Shown here piece by piece: positions 48,961-56,746 of a stretch of 64,000 nucleotides of DNA. A program made the position numbers and the translations under genes. The DNA lies in contig CAVSRW010000003.1 of assembly GCA_963730405.1 (NCBI GenBank), positions 1 to 64,000 of the forward strand, in the 5' to 3' direction. Source of the DNA: Gaiellasilicea sp963730405. Its GTDB lineage: Bacteria; Actinomycetota; Thermoleophilia; Gaiellales; Gaiellaceae. A model generated the notes under the pieces. That model saw nothing but the letters and a program-made list of their open reading frames with translations, did no database searches and was not told the origin of the DNA. Positions within the stretch are counted from its first letter, which is position 1; every line of letters begins with the position of its first letter.

Positions 48961-49984
48961 CGCCGGGCCGGTAGAGCTCGACGACGACGATCGTCGCGCG
49001 CCCGCCGCGGTAGACGATCGAGGCCGTGGTGCGGGTGTCGGAGAGCCAGCCGTTCTTCTCAGCGACGGTCGCACCGCGGAGCCACGGCCGCAGGAGTCCC
49101 GCATTGTCCGCGACGGGCTGGGCCGAGGCGAGCACGCGCAAGGCCAGGACGGCCTGGCGCCCGGTCAGGCCGAGCTGCAGGAGGACGGCGGCGTTCCCGT
49201 GCGCGCCCGCGTGGAGCCGGTAGAGCGCGCGGCCGAGGTCGCGCGCGGTGGTCACCCGCGTGTGCGGGCCGGGCGGACGGTGAGCAGTCGTCGCGCGGTA
49301 CGGGCCGGGGTACGTGCTCGAGGTCATCCCGAGCCGGCGCAGGCCGCCCGCGACGGCGCTGTAGCCGAGCCTCGAGTAGATCCGGTTCGCGGCGAGGTTC
49401 GACGACCAGAAGCCGATCTGGCGGACGTCATACCACCAGCGGCTCCGCTCCGGCCGGGGCGACGCACCGATTCCCGCCACCAGCGCTCCGAGCTTCACGG
49501 TCGACGCGGCTGCGAAGCGCGTGTCTGCCTGGAAGCCCGCATACCGCCCCGACCCGAGCTCGTGCACCCAGATCCCGACCGCACCGTTTGCCGCCGCGGC
49601 AGCGCCGGCGAGCCGCCGCGCCAGCCCGGCATCGAGCCGACGCGGGGTGTAGCCCGGACCGACCCCCGGGAGCGGCGCGAGCTGTGCCGCGCTCCGAAAC
49701 CCGTCGTCGCGATCGAGCGCCTCGGCGCGCGCGACCTGCGCGCGCCCCCGCGCGAGGAGATCCGCACGCAACTCCCGCTGGCCTTCGGGGACCCGGCCCA
49801 CCGCAAGGACGGCCTCGACAAGGTTGCGGCCCGCCTCGTACCGGGCCTGCGCGCCGTCTGGCGTGTTCGCGTAGGCGGCCTGAGCAGCGGGGAGATAGCG
49901 GTCTTTCGCCGCTCCGAGGCCGCCGTCCGCGCCATGCGCGAGCGCCGGGACCGTAAGGGCGAAGAGGAGCGCGAGGCGCCGCAT
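48899..49984 (-). CDS. Secreted class A beta-lactamase-fold serine hydrolase
   Basis: 361 residues from ATG 49984, six bases after TACAAC (49996-49991); a GTG at 49990 would add two residues. Signal peptide LALLFALTVPALAHG, a helical spacer, then FAAASTVKLGALVAG (SxxK), WSSNLAANRI (SxN) and VAEKNGWLS (KxG). The E166 region of true beta-lactamases is not apparent, so a D,D-peptidase or esterase-like role is as likely as antibiotic hydrolysis. Confidence 0.85.
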   Translation of the reverse strand: MRRLALLFALTVPALAHGADGGLGAAKDRYLPAAQAAYANTPDGAQARYEAGRNLVEAVLAVGRVPEGQRELRADLLARGRAQVARAEALDRDDGFRSAAQLAPLPGVGPGYTPRRLDAGLARRLAGAAAAANGAVGIWVHELGSGRYAGFQADTRFAAASTVKLGALVAGIGASPRPERSRWWYDVRQIGFWSSNLAANRIYSRLGYSAVAGGLRRLGMTSSTYPGPYRATTAHRPPGPHTRVTTARDLGRALYRLHAGAHGNAAVLLQLGLTGRQAVLALRVLASAQPVADNAGLLRPWLRGATVAEKNGWLSDTRTTASIVYRGGRATIVVVELYRPGVTYAEAKRLGRRVLLAAGLS

Positions 49985-50373
49985 GCGCACGTTGTACCGT
50001 CCACGTCGTGACGCCGCTCGGACTCCGCGGGTTCACCGCGCGCTCCGGGGCGCGAGCAGCGACCTCGCGTCACCGGTGCGGTCGTCACCGAGCCGCCCAT
50101 CGTCGCGCCGGTGCTGAAGAAGATCCCCGGCGCCTGCGCGCACTCCGGCACCGGCGTCAGCAGGGACGCACCTGTTCCTCTGCCTGATCCACCCCTGGAT
50201 GAAGTCGGAGGTGACCGCCAAGTAGGAGCTGTACCGGCGAACCTGCCGCGGCTCGGCTGGGGCCAAGGCAAGCGATCGCTCAGGGAAGGCTTCCCCGTGC
50301 TCGCCCTGAGCGATCCGCTTGTCGGCCGTCTTCAGCGCAGCGCCGAATCACCGGCTCGTCGTCGCCCGAGGCG
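49985..50373. other. Gene-poor stretch with cupredoxin remnant and hairpin
   Basis: About 390 bp without an intact gene. On the plus strand, 50142-50225 reads ASAGTHLFLCLIHPWMKSEVTAK and stops; CLIHPWM has the Cys-x2-His-x2-Met spacing of a type 1 copper site C-terminus, but no upstream cupredoxin sequence remains in any single frame. A 12-bp stem (GATCGCTCAGGG / CCCTGAGCGATC) with an 18-nt loop lies at 50274-50315. It looks like decayed sequence. Confidence 0.45.
50142..50225 (+). pseudogene. C-terminal fragment of a plastocyanin/cupredoxin
   Basis: The frame ending at TAG 50223-50225 gives GTHLFLCLIHPWMKSEV, matching the copper-binding C-terminal loop of plastocyanin-like proteins (Cys, His, Met ligands). 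Upstream residues are not cupredoxin-like, so the gene is truncated or scrambled. Confidence 0.4.
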
Positions 50374-50898
50374 CTAGAGCCCCTTCCAGAACACCGTCGT
50401 GTCGCACGGGCGGCCGTCGGGATAGAGAGCGTAGTTCGGGATCACGCCGACGGTCGTCCAGCCGAGCCGTTCGTAGAGCCGCGCCGCGTCGCCGTCCGTG
50501 ACGGCGTCGAGCACGAGCAGCGTCCTCCCTTCGGATCGCGCCTCGACCTCGGCCCGCTCCATCAGCAGCCGCGCAACGCCCCGCCTGCGCGCGGAACGCC
50601 GGACGAGCATCCTCGCGATCTCGCCGCGATGCGGCTGGTTCGCGGGGAGCGCGAGGACCACCTGCACGGTCCCCACCAGTTCGTCCCCGACGAAGGCGGC
50701 GAGGATCAGGCGGCGCCCCCGCGCGGCCTCGTCGGCGAACGCCGTGAACGCCGTCCGAGCATCGTCGATCGAGAACGGCTGCATGTAGCCGACCGAGGCG
50801 CCGCCGGCAACGCAGTCGTGGAGCACGGCCGCGAGCGCGTCGACGTGCTCGTGCACCTCGTCGGGGGCCAGCCGCCGGATCTCGACCGCGTCGCTCAT
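50374..50898 (-). CDS. GNAT-family N-acetyltransferase
   Basis: 174 residues from ATG 50898. Acetyl-CoA loop IARMLVRRSARRRGVARLLMERAE (motif A, R/Q-x-x-G-x-A) and RLYERLGWTTVGVIPNYAL (motif B), plus the terminal DTTVFWKGL. Similar to small-molecule acetyltransferases. Start overlaps the MDR1 stop by 4 bp, so it is the last gene of the Nudix-MDR operon. Confidence 0.88.
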   Translation of the reverse strand: MSDAVEIRRLAPDEVHEHVDALAAVLHDCVAGGASVGYMQPFSIDDARTAFTAFADEAARGRRLILAAFVGDELVGTVQVVLALPANQPHRGEIARMLVRRSARRRGVARLLMERAEVEARSEGRTLLVLDAVTDGDAARLYERLGWTTVGVIPNYALYPDGRPCDTTVFWKGL

Positions 50899-51857
50899 GC
50901 AGCGCTCACCGTCAGGACGACGTTGCCGGTCTTCTGCCCGGTCTCGACGTAGCGCGTCGCCTCGACCACGTCCTCGAGCGGGTACGTGCGGTCGATCACG
51001 GGCCGGTAGCGGCCCGCCTCGACGAGCTCCTTCAGAAGGAGGACGTCCTGCTGCGCGTAGCTCGGGATGGGGATCGTCAGCCGCTTGTCGCCGACCCACC
51101 GCGTCGCGAGTGCAAGCGCCGGCGCGTGCCACATGAAGCCGAGGTCGGTCTCGATGAGGATCCCGCCCGACCGCAGTGAGCGGCGCGCACGCCGGAACGA
51201 GTGCTTGCCGACCGCGTCGAGGATGACGTCGTAGCGCGTGCCGTTCCGCGTGAAGTCCTCGTGCAAGTAGTCGATCACCCGGTCGGCGCCGAGCGAGCGC
51301 ACGAGCTCGACGTTCTTCGTCGCACAGACCGCGGTCACGTCGGCCTCGAAGTGCCGCGCGAGCTGCACAGACGCGGTGCCGATCGAGCCCGAGGCGCCGT
51401 AGATCAGGATGCTCCGACCCGGCGTGAGCTGCGCCTTCCGGATGCAGGTGAGCGCGAGGATGAAGCCGTCCGGCAGCGACGCCGCCTGCTCGAAGCTCAG
51501 CTCGGCCGGCTTGTGCGCGATCGGGCCGCTCTCGCGGATGCAGGTGTACTCCGCGTGGGCGCCCGACTCCTTGACGCCGAAGACCTCGTCCCCGGGCGCG
51601 AACTCGGTGACGGCCGAGCCGACCGCTTCGACTTCGCCTGCGAACTCCATCCCGGGAATCCGCGACTTCGGCCGGCGGAGCCCGGTGCGGACGCGGGCGA
51701 AGACCGGTGTCGCGCTGCGGCAGCCGCAGTCGGAGCGGTTGACCGTCGTCGCGCGAACCCGGACGAGGACCTCGTCGTCGCGGGGAGCGGGACGCTCGAC
51801 GTTCTCGAGCCGCAGAACCTCCGGCGGCCCGTACCTGTCGCACACGACCGCGCGCAT
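50895..51857 (-). CDS. MDR-family NAD(P)-dependent oxidoreductase 1 (quinone reductase-like)
   Basis: 320 residues. MRAVVCDRYGPPEVLRLENVERPAP start, MEFAGEVEAVGSAVTEFAPGDEVFG, cofactor loop YGASGSIGTASVQLARHF, and the C-terminal YPLEDVVEATRYVETGQKTGNVVLTV. No catalytic-zinc Cys/His set, so a zeta-crystallin/enoyl-reductase-like enzyme acting on quinones or alpha,beta-unsaturated carbonyls. One of four tandem paralogs; overlaps both neighbours by 1-4 bp. Confidence 0.88.
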   Translation of the reverse strand: MRAVVCDRYGPPEVLRLENVERPAPRDDEVLVRVRATTVNRSDCGCRSATPVFARVRTGLRRPKSRIPGMEFAGEVEAVGSAVTEFAPGDEVFGVKESGAHAEYTCIRESGPIAHKPAELSFEQAASLPDGFILALTCIRKAQLTPGRSILIYGASGSIGTASVQLARHFEADVTAVCATKNVELVRSLGADRVIDYLHEDFTRNGTRYDVILDAVGKHSFRRARRSLRSGGILIETDLGFMWHAPALALATRWVGDKRLTIPIPSYAQQDVLLLKELVEAGRYRPVIDRTYPLEDVVEATRYVETGQKTGNVVLTVSAA

Positions 51858-52828
51858 CACAGCGTCACGACGACCTTCGCCCGCGGGTGGCCCTCGCCCA
51901 TGTAGCGGAACGCGTCGGCGATCTCGTCCAGCCCGTACTCCCGGTCGACGACGGGCGTCAGCTTCCCCGTCTCGAGCAGCTCGCGGAGCAGCTCGAGGTC
52001 GGCCTTGTTGAACTTCGCGATGAAGAACACCGACTTCCGGCTGCCGCGCAGCGTCGCGAGCTTGACCGCGGCGACGTGGCCGAGCGGCCCGAGCCATGCG
52101 TTCGTCATCGGCCCGCCGACGAGCACGACCTTCCCGTTCGGCTCGAGGACGCGCTTGAGGTGAGACCACGGCCGGTTGCCGGCGACGTCGAAGATCACGT
52201 CGTAGCGCCGGCCGCTGCGCGTGAAGTCCTCGGCGGCGTAGTCGACGACGTCGTCGGCGCCGAGCGAGCGGACGAGCTCGACGTTCCGCAGGCTGCAGAC
52301 ACCGGTGACGTTCGCGCCGAGCGCCTTCGCGACCTGGACGGCGAAGGTGCCGACCCCTCCCGAAGCCCCGTTGACGAGCACGCGCTGCCCCGCTTCGACA
52401 CGACCCTTGTCGCGCAGCCCCTGCAGCGCGGTCAGCCCGGCGACGCCGACGGCGGCAGCCTGCTCGAACGTCACATGGGCGGGCTTGCGCACGATCGCCC
52501 GCTCCTCGTGGACGCAGACGTACTCGGCGAAGGCGCCGTCACGGCCGCCGAAGACCTCGTCCCCGGGCCGGAACCCTGTCACGTCCTTGCCGACCCCCTC
52601 GACGACGCCGGCGTAGTCGACGCCGATCCGCTCGCTCTTCGGCGCGCGGAGTCCCGCCATCGGCCGGGCGAGATACGGCCGCCCGGTCAGGGCGTACCAG
52701 TCGGCGCGGTTGACGGACGCGGCTCGAACGCGCACGAGCACCTCGTCGTCGGCCGGGTCCGGCGTCTCGAGCTCGCGAAGCTCGAGCGCCTCTGGCCCGC
52801 CGAACCGATCCCGAACGACGGCCTTCAT
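51857..52828 (-). CDS. MDR-family oxidoreductase 2
   Basis: 323 residues. The most divergent of the four: MKAVVRDRFGGPEALELRELETP, IGVDYAGVVEGVGKDVTGFRPGDEVFGG, cofactor loop NGASGGVGTFAVQVAKALGANVTGVC, and PRAKVVVTL at the C-terminus. YALTGRPYLARPMAGLRAPK in the substrate loop differs from the others. Zinc-free NADPH-dependent reductase expected. One-base ATG/TGA overlap with MDR1. Confidence 0.88.
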   Translation of the reverse strand: MKAVVRDRFGGPEALELRELETPDPADDEVLVRVRAASVNRADWYALTGRPYLARPMAGLRAPKSERIGVDYAGVVEGVGKDVTGFRPGDEVFGGRDGAFAEYVCVHEERAIVRKPAHVTFEQAAAVGVAGLTALQGLRDKGRVEAGQRVLVNGASGGVGTFAVQVAKALGANVTGVCSLRNVELVRSLGADDVVDYAAEDFTRSGRRYDVIFDVAGNRPWSHLKRVLEPNGKVVLVGGPMTNAWLGPLGHVAAVKLATLRGSRKSVFFIAKFNKADLELLRELLETGKLTPVVDREYGLDEIADAFRYMGEGHPRAKVVVTL

Positions 52829-53790
52829 CGCGGCTGCCCCCCGTTCACGGTCAGGACGACGTTGCCCGTCTTCTGCCCCTTCTCGACATACCGCGCTGCC
52901 TCGACGACGTCGTCGAGCGGGAACGACCGGTCGATCACAGGCCGGTAGACGCCGGCCTCGATCAGCTCTCGCAGGCGGATCAGATCCTCCTGCCGGTAGC
53001 GCGCGACCCCGAGCTTGGCCCTGCGGCTGCCGAGCCAGCGGGTCGGGAGAATGAGGAGCGGCAGGTGCCACATGTAGCCCAGGTCGGCGGACACGTACGC
53101 CGCACCCGGCTTCAGGGCGCGCCGCGCCTTGCGGAACGAGCTCTTGCCGACCGCGTCGAAGACGCCGTCGTAGGCGCCACGGCGAGTCCAGTCCTCCTGC
53201 AGGTAGTCGACGACCTCGTCGGCGCCGAGCGACCGCACCAGCTCGACCTGCGTCGTGCCGCAGACGGCCGTGACCCGCGCGCCGAGGTGCTTGGCGACCT
53301 GCACCGCCGCCGAACCGATCGAGCCGCCGGCGCCGTAGACCACGATCTGCCGGCCGTCGATCGGCCCCAGCGCGGGGAGCATCGTCAGCGCCGAGAGGGC
53401 GCCGTCCGCCACAGCGGCGGACGCCTCGAAACCGAGGCTCGACGGCTTGCGCGCGATCACACCGGACTCGGCGACGCAGAGGTACTCCGCGTTTGCACCT
53501 CCTTTGATCCCGAAGACCTCGTCGCCGGGCGCGAACGCCGTCACGGCCGACCCGACCTCCTCGACCACGCCGGCGAACTCCATGCCGGCGATCGGGCGCT
53601 TCGGCCGCACGAGCCCGGTGAAGACGCGCGTGAAGAAGTACTCCGTGTTGCGGAAGCCGCAGTCGCTGCGGGTGACGCTCGACGCGACGACGCGAACGAG
53701 CACCTCGTTCTCCTGCGGTGCCGGGCGCTCCACCTCGGTCACCTCAAGCACCTCCGGCGGGCCGTACCGCTCGTGGACGGCCGCCCTCAT
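52825..53790 (-). CDS. MDR-family oxidoreductase 3
   Basis: 321 residues. MRAAVHERYGPPEVLEVTEVERPAP, MEFAGVVEEVGSAVTAFAPGDEVFG, YGAGGSIGSAAVQVAKHLGA, LEVLYMWHLPLL-like tail segment GYMWHLPLLILPTRWLG shared with MDR1, and PLDDVVEAARYVEKGQKTGNVVLTV. Close paralog of MDR1 and MDR4, so repeated local duplication. Confidence 0.88.
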   Translation of the reverse strand: MRAAVHERYGPPEVLEVTEVERPAPQENEVLVRVVASSVTRSDCGFRNTEYFFTRVFTGLVRPKRPIAGMEFAGVVEEVGSAVTAFAPGDEVFGIKGGANAEYLCVAESGVIARKPSSLGFEASAAVADGALSALTMLPALGPIDGRQIVVYGAGGSIGSAAVQVAKHLGARVTAVCGTTQVELVRSLGADEVVDYLQEDWTRRGAYDGVFDAVGKSSFRKARRALKPGAAYVSADLGYMWHLPLLILPTRWLGSRRAKLGVARYRQEDLIRLRELIEAGVYRPVIDRSFPLDDVVEAARYVEKGQKTGNVVLTVNGGQPR

Positions 53791-54755
53791 CTCGACTGCC
53801 CACCGTTCATGGTGATGACGACGTTGCCGACCTTCTGCTCCGTCTCGACGTACCTCATCGCGTCGACGACCTCCTCGAGCGGGTACGTCCGGTCGATCAC
53901 GGCCCGGTAGCGCCCCGACTCGATCAGCTCCGCCAGGAAGAGGATGTCCTCCTGCTTCGAGTCCGGCAGCGGCAGCGACACCTTCTTGTCGCCGAAGCGG
54001 GACGTCCACAGTCCGAGCGGGAAGTTGCGGAGCCCGTCCGTGGCGATGTAGATCCCGCCGGACTTGAGCGAGGCCTTGCAGCCCCTGAACGTGAGCTTGC
54101 CGACCGCGTCGAAGACGACGTCGTACGTCTCGCCGTTCCTCGTGAAGTCCTCCTGCGTGTAGTCGAGCACGCGGTCGGCGCCGAGCGAGCGGACGAGCTC
54201 GACGTTCTTCGTGTTGCAGACCGCGGTGACGTCGGCGCCGAAGTGCCTGGCGAGCTGCACGCCGGCGGTGCCGATCGAGCCGGAGGCGCCGTAGACGAGG
54301 AGCTTCTGGCCGGGCTTCACACCGGCACGCCGAAGGCACGTCAGCGCCGAGAGCGCGCCGTCGGGGATCGCCGCGGCCTCCACGAAGGAGAGGCCGTCCG
54401 GCTTGTGGGCGATCAGGCCGCTCCCGCGCCGGCAGAGGTACTCGGCGTGGCCGCCGAGCCTGGGTCCGGTCGTCCCGAAGACAGGATCGCCGACGGCGAA
54501 CTCGCTCACGGCGGCGCCGACGGCCTCGACCTCACCGGCCATCTCGGTCCCGAGAATCCGTCGCTTCGGCCGCAGCAGGCCCGCGAAGAAGCGCCAGAAG
54601 AAGGGCCTCGCCGCGCGGCGGTGGCAGTCCGTGCGATTGACGGTGGTGGCGTGGACGCGGATCAGGACCTCGTCCTCTGCAGGGCTCGGCCGCTCGACGT
54701 CCTCGAGCCGCAGGACGTCAGGAGGCCCGTACCGGTCGTGGACGACCGCTTTCAT
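53787..54755 (-). CDS. MDR-family oxidoreductase 4
   Basis: 322 residues. MKAVVHDRYGPPDVLRLEDVERPSP, TEMAGEVEAVGAAVSEFAVGDPVFG, YGASGSIGTAGVQLARHFGADVTAVCNTKNVELVRSLGADRV and TEQKVGNVVITMNGG. It is the first reductase behind the Nudix regulator (4-bp overlap). All four lack the two catalytic-zinc ligands of alcohol dehydrogenases. Confidence 0.88.
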   Translation of the reverse strand: MKAVVHDRYGPPDVLRLEDVERPSPAEDEVLIRVHATTVNRTDCHRRAARPFFWRFFAGLLRPKRRILGTEMAGEVEAVGAAVSEFAVGDPVFGTTGPRLGGHAEYLCRRGSGLIAHKPDGLSFVEAAAIPDGALSALTCLRRAGVKPGQKLLVYGASGSIGTAGVQLARHFGADVTAVCNTKNVELVRSLGADRVLDYTQEDFTRNGETYDVVFDAVGKLTFRGCKASLKSGGIYIATDGLRNFPLGLWTSRFGDKKVSLPLPDSKQEDILFLAELIESGRYRAVIDRTYPLEEVVDAMRYVETEQKVGNVVITMNGGQSR

Positions 54756-55516
54756 GACTTCACGATCCTTTCGTTCGCTCGCTGTGTGCGCTGGATGGGT
54801 CCGCCGTGCTCCCAGGCCCCACCGGCCCGGTAGAGCTCCGCAGGCCGGCCGCCGGCCGGGCCCGGCCTCGCGCGGCGGCCGGTCGGGATCACCCAGCCGT
54901 CCTCTGCGACGACGCTGCGCCGGAAGTTCGCGGCGTCGAGCTGCACCCCCCAGACCGCCTCGTACACGGCCCGGAGCTCGGCGAGGGTGAACGTGGAGCC
55001 GACGAACGCGGTCGCGACGCCGCTGACCTCGAGCTCGACGCGAACGCGCTCGATCGCGTCGCGCACGATCTCCAGGTGGTCGAACGCGAGCGTGACCTTG
55101 CCGTTCAGGACGTCGGAGACGAGGATGAGCGCCGCCGCCGCGGCATCGGAGCCGCCGACGACCGGCCCGACGTCGCGGAGCACGGCGAGGTAGGCGACGG
55201 TGACGACGTTCATCCGGGGGTCACGGCCGGGGTCGCCGTAGGCGCCGAACTGCGTCAGCAGACTGGCCGCGTCGACGCCGGTCTCCTCGCGGAGCTCCCG
55301 CTTGGCCGCCTCGTCGAGCGTCTCGGTGGGCCGCTTGAAGCCGCCCGGGATCGCCCACATTCCCTCGTACGGCGCCTCGCCCCGGCTCACGAGCAGCACC
55401 CGCAGCGTGCCCTCGACCATCGTCAGGACGACCACGTCGACCGTGACCGCGAACGCCGGAAACTGCGAGGGGTCGTAGCCCGAGGGGATCTCATCGCCGG
55501 CTGTTTTGGTCATCAT
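54752..55516 (-). CDS. Nudix protein with NrtR-like winged-helix C-terminus
   Basis: 254 residues. Nudix box intact (GGFKRPTETLDEAAKRELREETGV, about 58-81). The C-terminal 80 residues (FTLAELRAVYEAVWGVQLDAANFRRSVVAEDGWVIPTGRRA, GGRPAELYR) match the winged helix of NrtR regulators, which bind ADP-ribose or related ligands and repress NAD-cofactor genes. Here it heads an operon of four NAD(P)-dependent oxidoreductases and a GNAT protein. An intact Nudix box means it may also hydrolyse its ligand. Confidence 0.85.
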   Translation of the reverse strand: MMTKTAGDEIPSGYDPSQFPAFAVTVDVVVLTMVEGTLRVLLVSRGEAPYEGMWAIPGGFKRPTETLDEAAKRELREETGVDAASLLTQFGAYGDPGRDPRMNVVTVAYLAVLRDVGPVVGGSDAAAAALILVSDVLNGKVTLAFDHLEIVRDAIERVRVELEVSGVATAFVGSTFTLAELRAVYEAVWGVQLDAANFRRSVVAEDGWVIPTGRRARPGPAGGRPAELYRAGGAWEHGGPIQRTQRANERIVKS

Positions 55517-55523
55517 GACTGTT

Positions 55524-55560
55524 ACCTTAGCACGTGGTTTTGGTCGCTGTCAACCAAAAC
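55524..55560 (-). promoter_or_regulatory. Promoter with embedded GTTTTGGT palindrome (NrtR operator candidate)
   Basis: Minus-strand -35 TTGACA (55553-55548), 18-bp spacer, -10 TAAGGT (55529-55524). A perfect inverted repeat GTTTTGGT-N8-ACCAAAAC (55537-55560) covers the -35. A third GTTTTGGT half-site sits at 55503-55510 within the first codons of the Nudix gene. Binding would block the Nudix-MDR operon and possibly the divergent LanC-like gene. Confidence 0.7.
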
Positions 55561-55588
55561 TCCGGGCGGGATACGCTCGCCCGCAGCC

Positions 55589-56686
55589 GTGTTGTTCTCT
55601 CCGGAAGCGCACGAGGCGCTCGCGGGCCGGACCTGGAGCGCAGAGCACGCCCGCGCAGCGATCGCCTCCATCGTCGCCGACTCCGAGAACGCGTTCGACG
55701 ACGGTTGGACGACGCATTCGCTCGACGTGCTCGAGCCGGCCGACGAGACGACCCGCTTCCGCACGATGTATCTCGGCGGCGCGGGCGTCGTCTCCGCGCT
55801 CCACCGCCTCGCGACTGGAGGCTTCGCCGACCTGCGGCGCGACTACCTCCCCTACCTGCACGACTCGCTCGAGGCCGCGCCCGACTTTCCCGACGCAGAC
55901 GCGGAGCGCAGCCTGTGGATGGGCGAGACCGGGATCCGGCTCGTCCTGCAGCGGCTCGCGCCCTCGGCCGGGAACCTCGAACGGCTCGCCGACCTGATCG
56001 CCGCCAACGCGCACGACGAACGCCGCGAGCTGATGTGGGGCAGCCCCGGGACGATCCTGGCCGGCCGCGAGCTCGGGCTCGACGTGACGGCGAGCACCGA
56101 GTGGCTGCAGGCGCAGCGGGGGCCGGACGGACTCTGGACACAGCACCTCTTCGGACGCAGCAGCCGTTGCCTCGGGCCGGCGCACGGGTTCGCAGGCTGC
56201 GCGCTCGCGCTCGACGCCGACGGCGTCACCGAGACGCTGGCGCGGTTCGCCGTCGAAGAGAACGGTCTCGTCAACTGGCAGTCGTATGCCGGCATGCAGC
56301 TCGACGAGCACGGCGACGGCCAGATCCGGACGCAGTGGTGCCACGGCGCGCCCGGGATCGTCGCGACGCTCGCCCACCTCATGGACGAGGAGCCTGCCCT
56401 CGCCGGCGGCGAGCTGACGTGGCGGGCCGGGCCCCTGAGGAAGGGCGGCGGCCTCTGCCACGGGACCGCGGGCAACGGTTACGCGTTCCTGGCGCTGCTC
56501 GCACGCACGGGCGACGAGCGCTGGCTCGCCCGGGCACGCGCCTTCGCCATGCACGCAGCGGGCCAGGTCGAGCAGAGCCGATCGGAGTTCGGCCGCGGCC
56601 GCCACACGCTCTGGACGGGCGACCTCGGCACGGCGCTCTTCCTCGCCGACTGCGTCGAGGGCGGCGGGCGGCTGCCGCTTCCGTGA
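55589..56686 (+). CDS. LanC-like (LanCL) protein, orphan
   Basis: 365 residues from GTG 55589. Alpha/alpha-barrel with zinc ligands in TQWCHGAPGIVATL (Cys) and GGLCHGTAGNGYAFL (Cys-His), plus WTGDLGTALFLADC. LanC enzymes cyclise lanthipeptides; orphan and eukaryotic LanCL proteins add thiols such as glutathione to dehydroamino acids. No LanA, LanB or LanM gene is visible within 10 kb. Divergent from the NrtR-MDR operon over a 72-bp shared region. Confidence 0.85.
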   Translation: MLFSPEAHEALAGRTWSAEHARAAIASIVADSENAFDDGWTTHSLDVLEPADETTRFRTMYLGGAGVVSALHRLATGGFADLRRDYLPYLHDSLEAAPDFPDADAERSLWMGETGIRLVLQRLAPSAGNLERLADLIAANAHDERRELMWGSPGTILAGRELGLDVTASTEWLQAQRGPDGLWTQHLFGRSSRCLGPAHGFAGCALALDADGVTETLARFAVEENGLVNWQSYAGMQLDEHGDGQIRTQWCHGAPGIVATLAHLMDEEPALAGGELTWRAGPLRKGGGLCHGTAGNGYAFLALLARTGDERWLARARAFAMHAAGQVEQSRSEFGRGRHTLWTGDLGTALFLADCVEGGGRLPLP

Positions 56687-56746
56687 GGTCGAACAGCGTC
56701 GATCGGCCGCTCAAGGGGCGACTGACGGCGCTCGGAGTGGCGGCGG

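Noticed and set aside
55589..56686. LanC-like gene as part of a lanthipeptide cluster
   Set aside because: No dehydratase, precursor peptide, transporter or protease gene is visible on either side.
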